In this document: positions 51,550 to 62,965 of the stretch, piece by piece
How the letters are laid out: every line of letters begins with the position of its first letter
Position numbering within the stretch: the stretch's first letter is position 1
Source: Maylandia zebra
Lineage: Eukaryota > Chordata > Actinopteri > Cichliformes > Cichlidae
DNA length: 64,000 bases
Assembly: GCF_041146795.1 (NCBI RefSeq)
Contig: NC_135175.1
Coordinates: 31,552,536-31,616,535, forward strand
Direction of reading: 5' to 3'
The notes under the pieces: model-generated
Seen by the model: only the letters and a program-made list of their open reading frames with translations
Databases searched by the model: none
Told to the model about the DNA's origin: nothing
Program-made: the position numbers and the translations under genes

Positions 51550-52960
51550 CTAAATCTGATTAGTAGCCAGTGCACCGACTTTAAAACGGGTCATATGAGC
51601 TCCCTTGTTCGAGTGGGTCAGTAGCCTCGCTGTTAGTTTTGAACAACCTGTAGACGAGCTAGCCCTTTCTTGTTTAGACAAGTAAACAGGCTGTTACAGT
51701 AGTCAAGTCTTGTAGAGACAAAAGCATGTATTATCATCTTGAGTTCACTTGTTGACACGATGGATCTAAGTTTAGAAATGTTCCTCAAGTGAAAAAAGCA
51801 GGTTCTTACTATCTGATTTAAATGTGCCTCCAAAGAAAAAGCTTCATCGAAAATAACACCCAGGTTTCTAAGGTTATGTTTCTGTGAGGAACCTAATTCA
51901 CCCAGTCGCCGTTTAATATCAGGCACTGTCTGGTGCAATAATCAAAGTTTCTGCCGGGTTTATTTGTAAGCAATTATTGTTCAACCATTGTTTAATGTTG
52001 GTTAAACAGTCAATCAGATTGGAGAGCTTATGAGCTTCAGCAGGCTTAAAAGAATAATATAGCTGAATATTGTCAGCAAAAAGATGATAAGATACTTCAG
52101 GAAACTGCTGTATTATCTGGCTTAAAGGAAAATTGTATATTAAAAACAGAATAGGTCCCAGTACAGAGCCCTGAGAAACTCCACACAACAACTCTATAGA
52201 TTCCGACGTGATCTGGTTTGCAGACACACTAAAACTCCTTTCAGATATATCAAAAGAAAACCAGTGTAGAACAGAGCAGACATCCCAACCAGGTCTCTGT
52301 CTGTTTATCAGGATGGTATGGTTGACTGTATCAAAGGCTGAGGTAAGGTCTAGCAAGACTAGGACTGTGTATTCTCCGGAGTTTGCTGACATCATAATAT
52401 CATTAGTAACTTTCAGTAGTGCTGTCTCAGTGGAATGCAATTTATGGCACCCACATTGAAAACGGTCATTGAAGTTATATTTCTCCAAGTATGCTGTGAG
52501 GTGGACAGCTACTCAAGGAGTTTTGACATGAATGGGAGTTTGGAGATTGAATTTTAAAGTAGTGTTGGATCCAGGTTGGGTTTTTTGAGCCTTGGTTCCA
52601 CAATGGCATGTTTAAAAAAGCTGGGGAACACCCCAGTCTGAAGAGAAACAGTAAAAAGGTTCCCAACCCAAGGATCAATGGTGTCAAAAGCATTGATGAA
52701 GAGCTTAGTGGGGACAATGTCTTAGGGGCTTGTAGGTGGCTTCATTTTGTCCACCAGGGCTGCTATCTCAATATATATTTTGCAGTTGTAAAAGTTGACC
52801 AGGAGTACAAAGGGAGTGCCTGACTCGGAGAACAAGAAAGCTTTGGGGAGATTTCAGCATTGATTTCTTTAATCTTGTCAACAAAAAATCGGATGAGTTT
52901 ACTACTATCTACTTTAGAGTGTACATCTATGGAGGAGATCAAATACTTATTTTCCACCCT
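51550..52960 (-). pseudogene. L2-type LINE reverse transcriptase, degenerate
   Basis: Minus-strand pieces in order from 52,957: FFVDKIKEINAEIS, LQTGVFPSFFKHAIVEPRLK, HSTETALLKVTNDIM, LLDLTSAFDTVNHTIL, GVSQGSVLGPILF, LFADNIQLYYS, then RTCFFHLRNISKLR and STRLDYCNSLF. Together these cover the RT palm and thumb. The catalytic box is FADN instead of FADD, replacing an essential Asp, and several frameshifts separate the pieces. It is inactive. Confidence 0.85.
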
Positions 52961-53137
52961 GATTTACGAATAAGTTCTTTACAAATCCTACCATGTGGAT
53001 TCATGGATTTTTTTTTCACATTCTGTCTCTCACAGTTGAAGTGTACCTCTGGTGCAAATTACTGACCTCTGTCATCATTTTAAGTGGGGGAACTTGCACA
53101 ATCGGTGGCTGACTAAATACTTTTTTGCCCCACTGTA
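52925..53137 (-). mobile_element. Tc1/mariner-type terminus
   Basis: The reverse complement of the right edge reads TACAGTGGGGCAAAAAAG, then tatttagtcagccacc, a common fish Tc1-type end. It abuts a truncated Harbinger element at 53,138. The other end is missing. Confidence 0.65.
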
Positions 53138-53735
53138 GCTAAAGGATCCTGTCTGTCCCGCAATATACGCTGAATTCTGAAAACTCTCCTTATCAATCTT
53201 GCACCTTCCGCAATGGGTGGCTCGCGTACAAACGGACAGGACATGGCTGCGACAGACTTCCCAAATCCACCTTCGCTTTTATAGCCGTGGTCTCTCATCT
53301 TGCTTACATGAAGTAATTTACTATTACTACTCTAAAATATGAATTACATCTGGAATAATCCAATACATGAAATAGAATGATTAATGGTACATTTCCCTTT
53401 TTTTAGGAAATGACCTGTATGTATCTGTATGAAATCAATAAAAGGATCAAGTACTGCATTAACTTTAGTTACATTGATAATATTTATTTATGGTAAAACA
53501 GTGGTAAAATATCGCTGTTGCTTTCGTATAAATGAAGCGGACATACCTGAGTGGCCGCGATCTAATCCTGTTTACATAAAGTAAACCTGCTCCCGAGCAG
53601 GTTTACGCTTACGGATCTGTTGCTATGACAGCAAGTCCCGGATGAGCTTCGGAGAACCGAATGATCCAAGATCACGCAAAATCGTCAACAATCAAATCCA
53701 GCTAACTTACTTAGCGAGGTACGAAGAACGGACCC
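53138..53735 (-). mobile_element. PIF-Harbinger right portion, 5' lost
   Basis: Homologous to 39,601-40,197, ending in the TIR whose complement reads GGGTCCGTTCTTCGTACC. It is followed by CTG at 53,736, the same CTG found at the uninterrupted paralogous site 45,188-45,190. The minus-strand frame encodes the HARBI1-like start (KSEGGFGKSVAAMSCPFVR, IAEGARLIRR). Its left part is replaced by the Tc1 terminus. Confidence 0.82.
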
Positions 53736-53870
53736 CTGACCCTTATGAAGACTGAAAAGACAAACAAAGTAAGTACGAACAAATGACTTAATCTGTAACA
53801 TAATAAAATGTAAAGAAACATGTAACTGAGTATTTAGCTTAATTTGCAGAATGTTTGATTTGCCGGCAAC

Positions 53871-56800
53871 TAGTGATGGCCAAATGAAGCTTTCTGAAGC
53901 ACTGAAGCTTGTATTGAAAAACGGTTCATTACTCGAAGCTTTTCAACACAGTCCTCTCTGGTGACATTTGGTGGCCAAAAATATGAAGAGCAGCTTGAAT
54001 CCACAAAATAAAACCAACTGCTTCATTATGACTGCCCACTCACTCTACAGAGTGGAATTTTGTCTGATATTGGACCACCACTGTGTTGCTTTAAACATGT
54101 ATTTTTGAGGGTGAAAAAAATGTTGTTTATTTCTTTAATACATAATTTTGACCAGTAAACTTTCCTTGTTTAAGTATGCACCGTGGTTTGGTCTTTCTTT
54201 GCTTGTGACTTCTTGATGTTGGTAAATACAATAATTGAAAAGTACCACGCTACATATAATGTACATATAATAATGTACAACACATTATGGAGTATGCTTC
54301 TGCTGTGAGGTCCAGCCTCCTTGTACTTGTGCAATTAGTCGCCGGACAGGCATATTTATAAATAATATTATATTAGGGACATTTTCCTATACATATTTTT
54401 GACCTGGGGGTAGAATTGATTGTGAACTGGAAAAGGAAAATGCTTATGAACTTGCAAATTAAAAACATGATTCATTTAAAGTAGCCCTTTTTCATTTTTA
54501 TTTAAGAAGAGAATTTGTTCTAGTGTGCGATGGCCAAACCTGTTCCTTTTTGTGGAGATAATTTCTCCTGCATTAAGGAAAATCCCTTCACATGGAACAG
54601 AGGAGGCTGGAGTGCAGAGAAACTGGTAGAGATGCAGTTTTACAGTCTACCTGGGCCCCACCAACTATCAGCTAAAGAGAATAAATTAATTATATTGCTG
54701 CACATTTTGCAGACTAACATTTTAAGATTAATTTAAAAAAAAGATATATATTTTTATAACATTAAATGTAAAGAGTCAAATGGAAGTTTTTCTAAAGTTA
54801 TTTTATTTTTTATTTTTTGTGTGTCCCGTTTGGATCTTTAGCCATCAGAATTGTTGTCTTAAGGCCAAGAAAGATGCCAAGCGGATTTATTTTACCAAGT
54901 GGATCATCATGGCCTTGCCATATTGGTCCATTTGATTGACCTTTATTATAATTATGAATTTATTTTATTTTCAGTTGCTACAAACGGGACAGACATGACT
55001 GGGGGATAGGACAGGGAGAAAGAATGAAAGAAAGAGAGGGAGAGAAAGAAAACCAAAGGGGAGAAGAGACGGTGAGAAGGGGGGGAAGAAAGAAAAAAAA
55101 AACAAACAAAAAAAAACAAAACACCTGGGTCACCTGTATGGAGAAAAAAAACAAGAGAAAGCAAACAACAAAGAGCAACATAGTAAAAAAAACCCCAAAA
55201 AAACGGCACCATCACAATAAACTAGCTAGCAGTAGATATCAGTAGATACTAAATAATAAACGATATTGTGCAGCACGCAAGATAGACAGCGCACAATGTG
55301 CTTTGAGGCAGCAGCCAAGAAAGCTGTAGTCCACGTCTGTGAATACCCGTGTGTACACCTGTGTGCATACCTGTGTGGATCAGCATGCTTGCATTCCAAA
55401 GGTTTCTCCATGTAACGATCTGCTAGGGAGTGTGGGGGGGCCACAGCCCCGTCCTCCAGGCTATGAAGCAGGTATGGAGGAGATCAAAACTCCAGACATC
55501 CAGAGGCCCCCAGAACACAAGAGACCAAGGAAGACCAACAGAGGGGCAGCCGCGCCACTGTCCCAGAAAGAGCTGAGGAGAGTCCCAGGTGAGGGCTCAC
55601 TCAGCAGCCGCGGAGCAGAAGCCAGGGGGAGTTGCAGTGACGCGCCCGTGAGCTCCGCCGGCAGCCAGCCGTGCCTGAGTGACCGAGCCCCAGGCCGAGA
55701 GGCCGGGGGCACCCCGCCTCCGAAGGGGCCCAAGCGAGCCCCAGGCTCCAGGCCCCGATAAGCGGCCGCCAAGGAGTGAGCCGGTGTGTACCTGGACGCC
55801 CATCCCCGGACACAAAGAACCACCAACGCACCGACACCTGAGGGAGTCTGCCACTGGCAGGGGAAGTGGTGGTAGGTGGAGATAGGCCTCCAAACCTCGG
55901 AGGGCCTGAGATGTCCCCAGAGAGGTGGCGTCTGATACCCAACCTGACATATAGACACAGACATACAGGCACACACAGACACAAACATCCATTCCCACCC
56001 TCATGCTCTCATATGCACTTACTCCACACTCAACCAACGTGGAGAAAGACATAAAGAGATGCTGTACACACAATCACACTCCCCAAGCGTACTCTATGAA
56101 CCGGGTCTAGGTACCCTTGCCCCTGGAGGGGGGAACTGCACCCAGACCCAGGTGGTGTTACCCTTTTTCCCCTGCGGTGGGGAGAGGCAGACCGCCCCGA
56201 CTCCGCAGCAGCAGGGAGGCCCCACACTCCAGACCGCAGTCGGACGGCCAACTCCTCCTCCTAGCCCCCCCGCTCCAGCAGGCCACAGAGAACGGGGGTG
56301 AGAGAAGACTCCAAACCTCCCTCCACCCGCTCATTGTAGTGTTGATGCATGTGTGTTCTAAGGTGCATTTAAAACCCAGGAGAGCATGGAGCTACCTGCC
56401 AGAGAGCAGCAGGTAAGCGCATAGTCCCTCCTGCTAGCCCTCAATGTCTACGTGTATTTAACATTGAGAGGTGGGCAACGACGCCAGGGGTGAGGTGTAC
56501 ACCCTGATGTTACTTTGGATTCCATGTATCGTGCCCACCCCCAAGATCCTATATGTATGTGTAATGAGAGTGTGAGTAATGTGAATGTCTAAGTTGTGGG
56601 ATAAAATTGAGGCAGAGGCAGCCAGAAGGGAACAGAGGGGGGTGGTAGCCTCCTCTGCACCCTGGTGACACACCCCTACTCCAAGGCCCTGCATGTGTGG
56701 GTGGTTGTGGTGGAGCGGGAAGAGGGAGGCAGCTGGAGATGGGGAGGGAAGGAAGGGAGGGGCAAGTGACCCCTCCCTGGGGCCAGCTCCCCCGCTGACT

Positions 56801-57820
56801 CCAGTAGGCACCCCCATACTCCGCGACCCGCCAGGGAAAGGGGGCCCAGGCCCATCCAGACCGGGGCCCAGCGCAGCAGCGCCCCCCGGCCCCACAGAGC
56901 TCGGGACAGTCCACCCAACCCCACCACAGAGAAAACTGCACCCACCCCACCATCCACTCATCTTCCAGACTACATGAGACAATAGACACCCAGGCTGAGA
57001 TCTTCCTCCACCTCTCCTGTATCTCCCCCTCCTGCAGAGAGTTCCTGAAGAGAGGAAAGCTCCTGCAAGGTGTGACAATCTCCCCCACCAGTTGAAGAGC
57101 CCCCCAGGTGGCTCGACGCACCGGCGGCACCCTGCGCCAGGGATGGGCCCCCATGCACCCACCCGCCCACAACCCCGGCAACACACAAACCAGGACCCAA
57201 GGCCCCGAGGCCTTGCCAGGGCCCCAGCCCAGAGACGGAGCGCCCCCAGAACCTCACGCCCATCCCGGACCCACCCAGGGGCAGACAGGCTACCAGGTCA
57301 GTAACCCACGTCCGTCAGCACAGACCCTCCCCTAGCCCCGCTGCACGCAGCCACGAGGAAACAGTCTCTAAAGTTATTTAATGATATTTATATTATGAAA
57401 ATCAGATTTTTGACATTTTAAGTTTTTCCCATTTTCAGATAAAATAAACACGCACAAAACAAAAGCAAACAGCCAGAACACAAAGCTGGAAAACCCACCC
57501 GATCGACCAAAATCAACTCAAAATACTCCCACACAACAGAACCTCCTCTATTCCTCACTGGCTCCAAATCTCTCAGTAGAAATATCAGTGATTCGCTATC
57601 TGTCACCATCAAAACACTCCACAAATCCCGCAAATGATTCACTTTCTTATAAACCAGGGAATCAGACACCAAAGCGGTTAGGTTCTAAATGAAGCTTCGG
57701 ACGTCACTGATCACGTGACTCTGGCCAAACGAATCAAGCTTCGACACAGTGCTTCTGAAGCAGTGTGTCGATTTTTGTGACACACGCACCGGAGCGTCAG
57801 CTTCAAGCGGGCCATCACTA
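53871..57820. mobile_element. hAT element with nested L1, 8-bp TSD
   Basis: Ends TAGTGATGGCCAAATGAAGC and, from the right, TAGTGATGGCCCGCTTGAAG. Perfect TSDs CCGGCAAC lie at 53,863-53,870 and 57,821-57,828. The paralogous site near 45,310-45,317 has a single CCGGCAAC, giving an empty-site control. The element interior has no recognisable transposase; a 68-codon frame at 54,530-54,736 is unidentified. An L1 occupies 54,804-57,366. Confidence 0.93.
54804..57366 (-). mobile_element. GC-rich L1 (Tx1-like), 5'-truncated, 13-bp TSD
   Basis: TSD TCTAAAGTTATTT at 54,791-54,803 and 57,367-57,379. The minus-strand element ends in an A-rich tail next to the left TSD and carries the 3' region shared with 17,562-19,524 and 6,551-7,528. 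It is the longest copy of the GC-rich part (to 57,366). Several overlapping minus-strand frames of 97-242 codons lie at 55,461-57,263; they are Gly/Pro/Trp-rich with no domains and are probably not proteins. ORF2 is not present, so this seems to be a long GC-rich 3' region. Confidence 0.82.
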
Positions 57821-57828
57821 CCGGCAAC

Positions 57829-58326
57829 TGAACGCTTACACACACAAACCTGGGATAGTGTGTGAAGAAATGTTACCTAACAAATAGCAAATCATAGCAA
57901 ATAAATAGAAACAGTATAATGTGAAAAAAAAAGTAAACACATATGGGACAAATGGAGACCATTGCAACTCATCCACTTTGTCACACAGTAACAGTATAAC
58001 TGTAACACATTTGCAATTTAGATCCAATATTTATGAGAGAAATAAGTGAATTAAAAATATCAGACCTCATGCCAGATTTAATTGATAGAGATATATGCAT
58101 GTTATTATATTATGTATCCCAGATAATTGTTTTTCATCTAGCCATGGGACACCCACCCCTTCCTCCCAAGTTAACTGCAGCCAAAGCGAGCTAGTGGAGG
58201 TATTTAGACACAACCAGTGGGGTAAAAAGAGCAACCAAGAAACTGGCAGCCTGCACGGCCACCGATGTGCTGGAAGAGCTAGAAGCTCTACCCATGGAGA
58301 AACTCTTGGAGAACCTTGCTAGCCTT
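57829..58326. other. Continuation of paralogous segment; no gene
   Basis: 57,829-57,985 matches 45,318-45,485. The rest up to the inverted-repeat arm has no recognised feature. Confidence 0.55.
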
Positions 58327-58935
58327 GTTTTCAGATCCCTTTAAAGTTTATAAAGGGCCTAATCATTTTCATTAAAATGTTTTATTACATAAATGTTACT
58401 GTTTTATTTCATTTTGATTTATGCTCCCACTACACTGCACATCTACAAACAACAATGCCATGGACTGTCAGTTGCTTTTACATGCTGTGAACATGAGTAG
58501 GTTTGATCAGAGTTTCAATTATAAAAGAAAAGGAAAAGACAAACTGAGCAAAAAGAAGCAAAGAAGGGGAAAAAAAGACCAACTTCTTCCCAACTGACAA
58601 GAAAAATACTCGTCATATTTTCATAATAAAAGATCAGGCTCCCCATTTATGACAGCTTGGACCATTAATGTATGTTACATTGATGCTTGTTTTAGTATGC
58701 TACTGTACAGTTATGGTCAACATCTCTATTTAAATATAATTAATATACAAAATACAATAAAATTTATACATGAATTATTCATTATTTTTTACTACTGATA
58801 AAATTCATGTATACTAATAAAAGTTATACATGAGTAAAAGCATTATTAATAATGATTAATAATAATAATAATAATTCTAATGCCAACATGATGACTGTTC
58901 ATAGCTCCTGCTTTGAAATACTGAACTTTAAAATT

Positions 58936-59670
<735 letters not shown>

Positions 59671-60272
59671 GAGTGTGGCTGGTAAGGATGAAAACACATA
59701 CAGAGCGTAAACTGTCTTTGTTAGTAACAAACGTCAGGAAAGAAAAGACAAAACACACAAACACTCATGATATTCATGAATAATTAGAACGCATCTAAAC
59801 ATTCTGGTCGCGGATTTTTACAGTCTTATTTGCACTCGGTCATCTTCATAATCATCCTGATCAATACATGACAGGGGAGGTCCTGAGGTAGGCGGGGCTC
59901 TCTGGTGATGTCAGCATGAAAGGCAGGACCAGCGTCAGCCACATGTTGGTGAAGCATCACAGTACACTGGTGTGGGTTCCTTTCCAGATGTTTGACATTT
60001 GACACTTCAACGTTGAGGCGAACAAGAAGACACAGTGTTGGGTGAGGTTACTGCAGGGTTTCTAACTGACCAAAAGCAGAAGCACACAGACCAACAGGGA
60101 TCAGATGCTGAGTGTTAGAGGAACAAGCTCATCTGTGCTGATCACTGAATGCTGCTGTGTTCTTTTGTTGAAGTTGGCTGGTGGGACAGTCTAATAGTGA
60201 TATCCTGCCCATCTGAGGAACAGTTTTAAAAAACACATGCAATACTTTGTTTGTATTACAGTCAAAGTTTAT

Positions 60273-61070
60273 GTTAATTTTTGTCCTTTAAAAGTGTTGC
60301 TGTACTATAAAGTACTATAATTTGGGCTAAAATGGCTCAGATAGTCTCTCTCTCTCTCAGAGTATCTCCTTTGAAAGTGGAGACTTTTATCCACTGATCC
60401 ACATCACTTTACCTAGATGTTTTCTTTGAAGCTGGATGAAGACTCCTCTCCCTCAATCCTGTTGCAGCTTTGTGGTCCAGTTGGCCTCTGAGGTCACAGT
60501 CAACATTTTAATTTTAAAGTTAATTTTTGTCCTTTAAAAGTGTTGCTGTACTATAAAGTACTATAAAGAGTTAGGAGTTCGCCTTGTAATCGGAAGGTTG
60601 CCGGTTCGAGCCCCGCCTTGGACAGTCTCGGTTGTTGTGTCCTTGGGCAAGACACTTCACCTGTTGCCTACTGGTGGTGGTCAGAGGGCCCGGTGGCGCC
60701 AGTGTCCGGCAGCCTCGCCTCTGTCAGTGCGCCCCAGGGTGGCTGTGGCTACAATGTAGCTGCCATCACCAGTGTGCGAATGTGTGTGTGAATGGGTGGA
60801 TGACTGGATATGTAAAGCGCTTTGGGGTCCTTGGGGACTAGTAAAGCGCTATATAAATACAGGCCATTTACAGGCCAGGCCATAATTTGAGGCTAAAATG
60901 GCTCAGATAGTCTCTCTCTCTCAGAGTATCTCCTTTGAATGTGGAGACTTTTATCCACTGATCCACATCACTTTACCTGGATGTTTTCTTTGAAGCTGGA
61001 TGAAGACTCCTCTCCCTCAATCCTGTTGCAGCTTTGTGGTCCAGTTGGCCTCTGAGGTCACAGTCAACAT
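60273..61070. repeat. Local tandem duplication, one unit split by a SINE
   Basis: 60,273-60,505 and 60,519-61,070 both run from gttaatttttgtcc to gaggtcacagtcaacat. The second unit has about 315 bp of extra SINE sequence after ctataaa. The left arm has a single unit (about 27,711-27,946). Confidence 0.85.
60567..60881 (+). mobile_element. tRNA-type fish SINE
   Basis: Has a GGTTCGAGCCC B-box at 60,603-60,613 preceded by a tRNA-like head (ttaggagttcgccttgtaatcgg). The body includes gggcaagacacttcacc and tggtggtcagagggcccgg, and the tail reads gtaaagcgctttggggtcc, ctatataaatacaggcc. It is a recognisable widespread teleost SINE-type repeat. Confidence 0.75.
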
Positions 61071-61550
61071 CTGTAGCAGAAGAGGGGAAATAAAAATCCA
61101 GGTTACCAAAACTGGGACCTTTTCCAAAATAGAGCGTAACTGGAATTTTTCAGCCTTACAGGCAGATAGTCGTCTAAAGCTGCAGCTTTTTCTTTTTAGC
61201 TTTTTCCAATCTCTGCTCTCTGCTTTCTCTGTGAACATGTCTGCTTTCTTGGCATGGGTCTGTCTGCTGTTGGTGAAGAGACTAAATCCACATACTCGCT
61301 ACTAAGATCTCCTCAAGTGGTCTTAACCAGATAACAGTTTAAGAGTAAATGTCATCCTGAGAGTTTCACCTTGGGCAGATGCTGTCTTGCTAACATGCAA
61401 TCATGAGCATTAATCTATGAGGTGAAAAAGAGATTTTAAAAACTCCAGCCACAAGTTTTATTTCATCTGTGTTTTGGTCAGAGTCCCGTCAGACCTCCAA
61501 AATGGTGTCAGAGTGTTTTCTATTCACCTTCCACGTGATGAGCACAGGCC

Positions 61551-61756
61551 TCAGGTCCAGACCTCCACAGGCACTATAGCCTCTTTGGAGCTAATAGGTG
61601 AAAGCAGGTTTTGTTGGGACATGAACTGAAGAGGAAACTGACGAGGAAGGCAAGGATCTTCTTCAGCTCCTCCGAGCCCGAGCCGGGACCTCTTTGCGTA
61701 GGCCAGCATTGGTCAGGTAGCCCTCCAGCATCTCTGGATGGCCGACAGTGGAAAAC
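61551..61756 (-). pseudogene. Phospholipase D1-like last exon (right arm)
   Basis: Reverse-complement counterpart of 27,023-27,228, also 206 bp, ending EVWT and TGA. It carries the same lesions, including the missing base in the Phe-Pro-Leu codons. One visible difference is GACC for GGCC in the ctacctg-cc-aatgc stretch. Confidence 0.7.
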
Positions 61757-62045
61757 CTAGAGGAGTAAGAGAGAAAAAGCAGCTTGGAGCATGTCTTTAT
61801 ACTGTTTAGTTTTTAGAGCCACAGACTTTCTTTTAATCTCATTGTTCAGGATCTATGATTGATTATGTATTTATTGTATTCCTCCATGACTGTGTGACAG
61901 AAAGTGGAAAAAAATCAGCTTTACCTTTGTTGATATGCTTGTAATTTTAATATTGATTACATTGCCCATGAAATAATAGAAAGCTCATATATGAAAATGT
62001 ATTTTAAAAAAGAAAGTTCATCTGAATACAAAGGAGTACACTCAC

Positions 62046-62162
62046 CTTCCTGTAGATGGAGTTGTAGCGAGCGCTGGTGACCATCCAGGCCTCCTCGTAG
62101 AACTGATCACTGATTGGATCCAAAACATCGATGGAGGATCTGTGTAAGCGCTGAGGATCGTG
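62046..62162 (-). pseudogene. Phospholipase D1-like penultimate exon (right arm)
   Basis: Counterpart of 25,745-25,861. It is open for 39 codons in phase 0 with intact acceptor and donor. The first codon is CAC (His) rather than GAC, and WMVTSARYNS replaces WMFTSARYNS. Confidence 0.68.
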
Positions 62163-62679
62163 CTGATGGACAGAACAGAAGGAGAGTGAGACAAGTGAAG
62201 ATATACTAAACAATACTGTGAAATGAACTGACCCATACAGAGTTTGATTCAGAGGTGATTGACACATTATTTGACCACAAGCAATCTTTTCTGGTTTGAT
62301 GCCGTCTTTGTAGCCAGAAACCAGCTCTCTCCTCGGCTTCCTCCACTACACGCTTCCCCCACGCCAGTCTCCTCAGTCACTATAAAGGGGAGAGTCATGA
62401 GTTCCATCACCCTCACCTGTGCCGTCCAACGTCCCGCCACCAGCCTCCACTGCAGCAGGCCAGAGACCACACCCCTGCCACAATAAGTAAAAGTATATCC
62501 TTGCTGTACCCTTAATGCTAAATATGCTAAATTAACCGCTCCCCTTGCCCCTTTGGGATTATTCTTATGTCACTGGGATGTTGACCTTCACATTAGAGAG
62601 GTGGGCAGACATAATTAGTGTATGAATTTTAAAGTAACAGGTAATAAAGAGAGTGTAGCAAATGTAGTCAGGTTTATTA

Positions 62680-62965
62680 CTCTATATCACACATGAGTGC
62701 CCGAGGGAGGCGGGGCTGACTGGGGAGAAACAGGGAACATAGAGACAGGGGTGACTCGACATGAAATGATGAAACGTGGGACACGGGAACAGAAACTAAA
62801 CACAGGCTAAGAAGAACACTGAGGCAGGGAGAACTAAGATTACTGAGAGCCTGATAAATAAGAATAACAAAAACCAAGAAAAACAATAGTCAAAGAATAT
62901 TAAACGAAAAACACAAAGCATTGGGCCAGGACCCACTACTGTGACATTTATATGTGATAAAAACA
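62680..62965 (-). repeat. Unclassified repeat in the right arm
   Basis: Reverse complement of 24,960-25,215, with the ggcccaggacccactactgtgac end at 62,923-62,945. Confidence 0.35.

Noticed and set aside
55461-57263. Long overlapping minus-strand frames (97-242 codons) in GC-rich DNA, and equivalents at 7,005-7,781 and 18,315-19,098
   Set aside because: Several frames are open at once on both strands, as expected for GC-rich sequence. Peptides are Gly/Pro/Trp/Ser-rich without domains, and frames are not conserved between the three L1 copies.
60567-60640. Possible tRNA gene, because of the B-box and tRNA-like head
   Set aside because: It continues into the body and tail of a SINE and lacks a convincing cloverleaf, so it was called a SINE.
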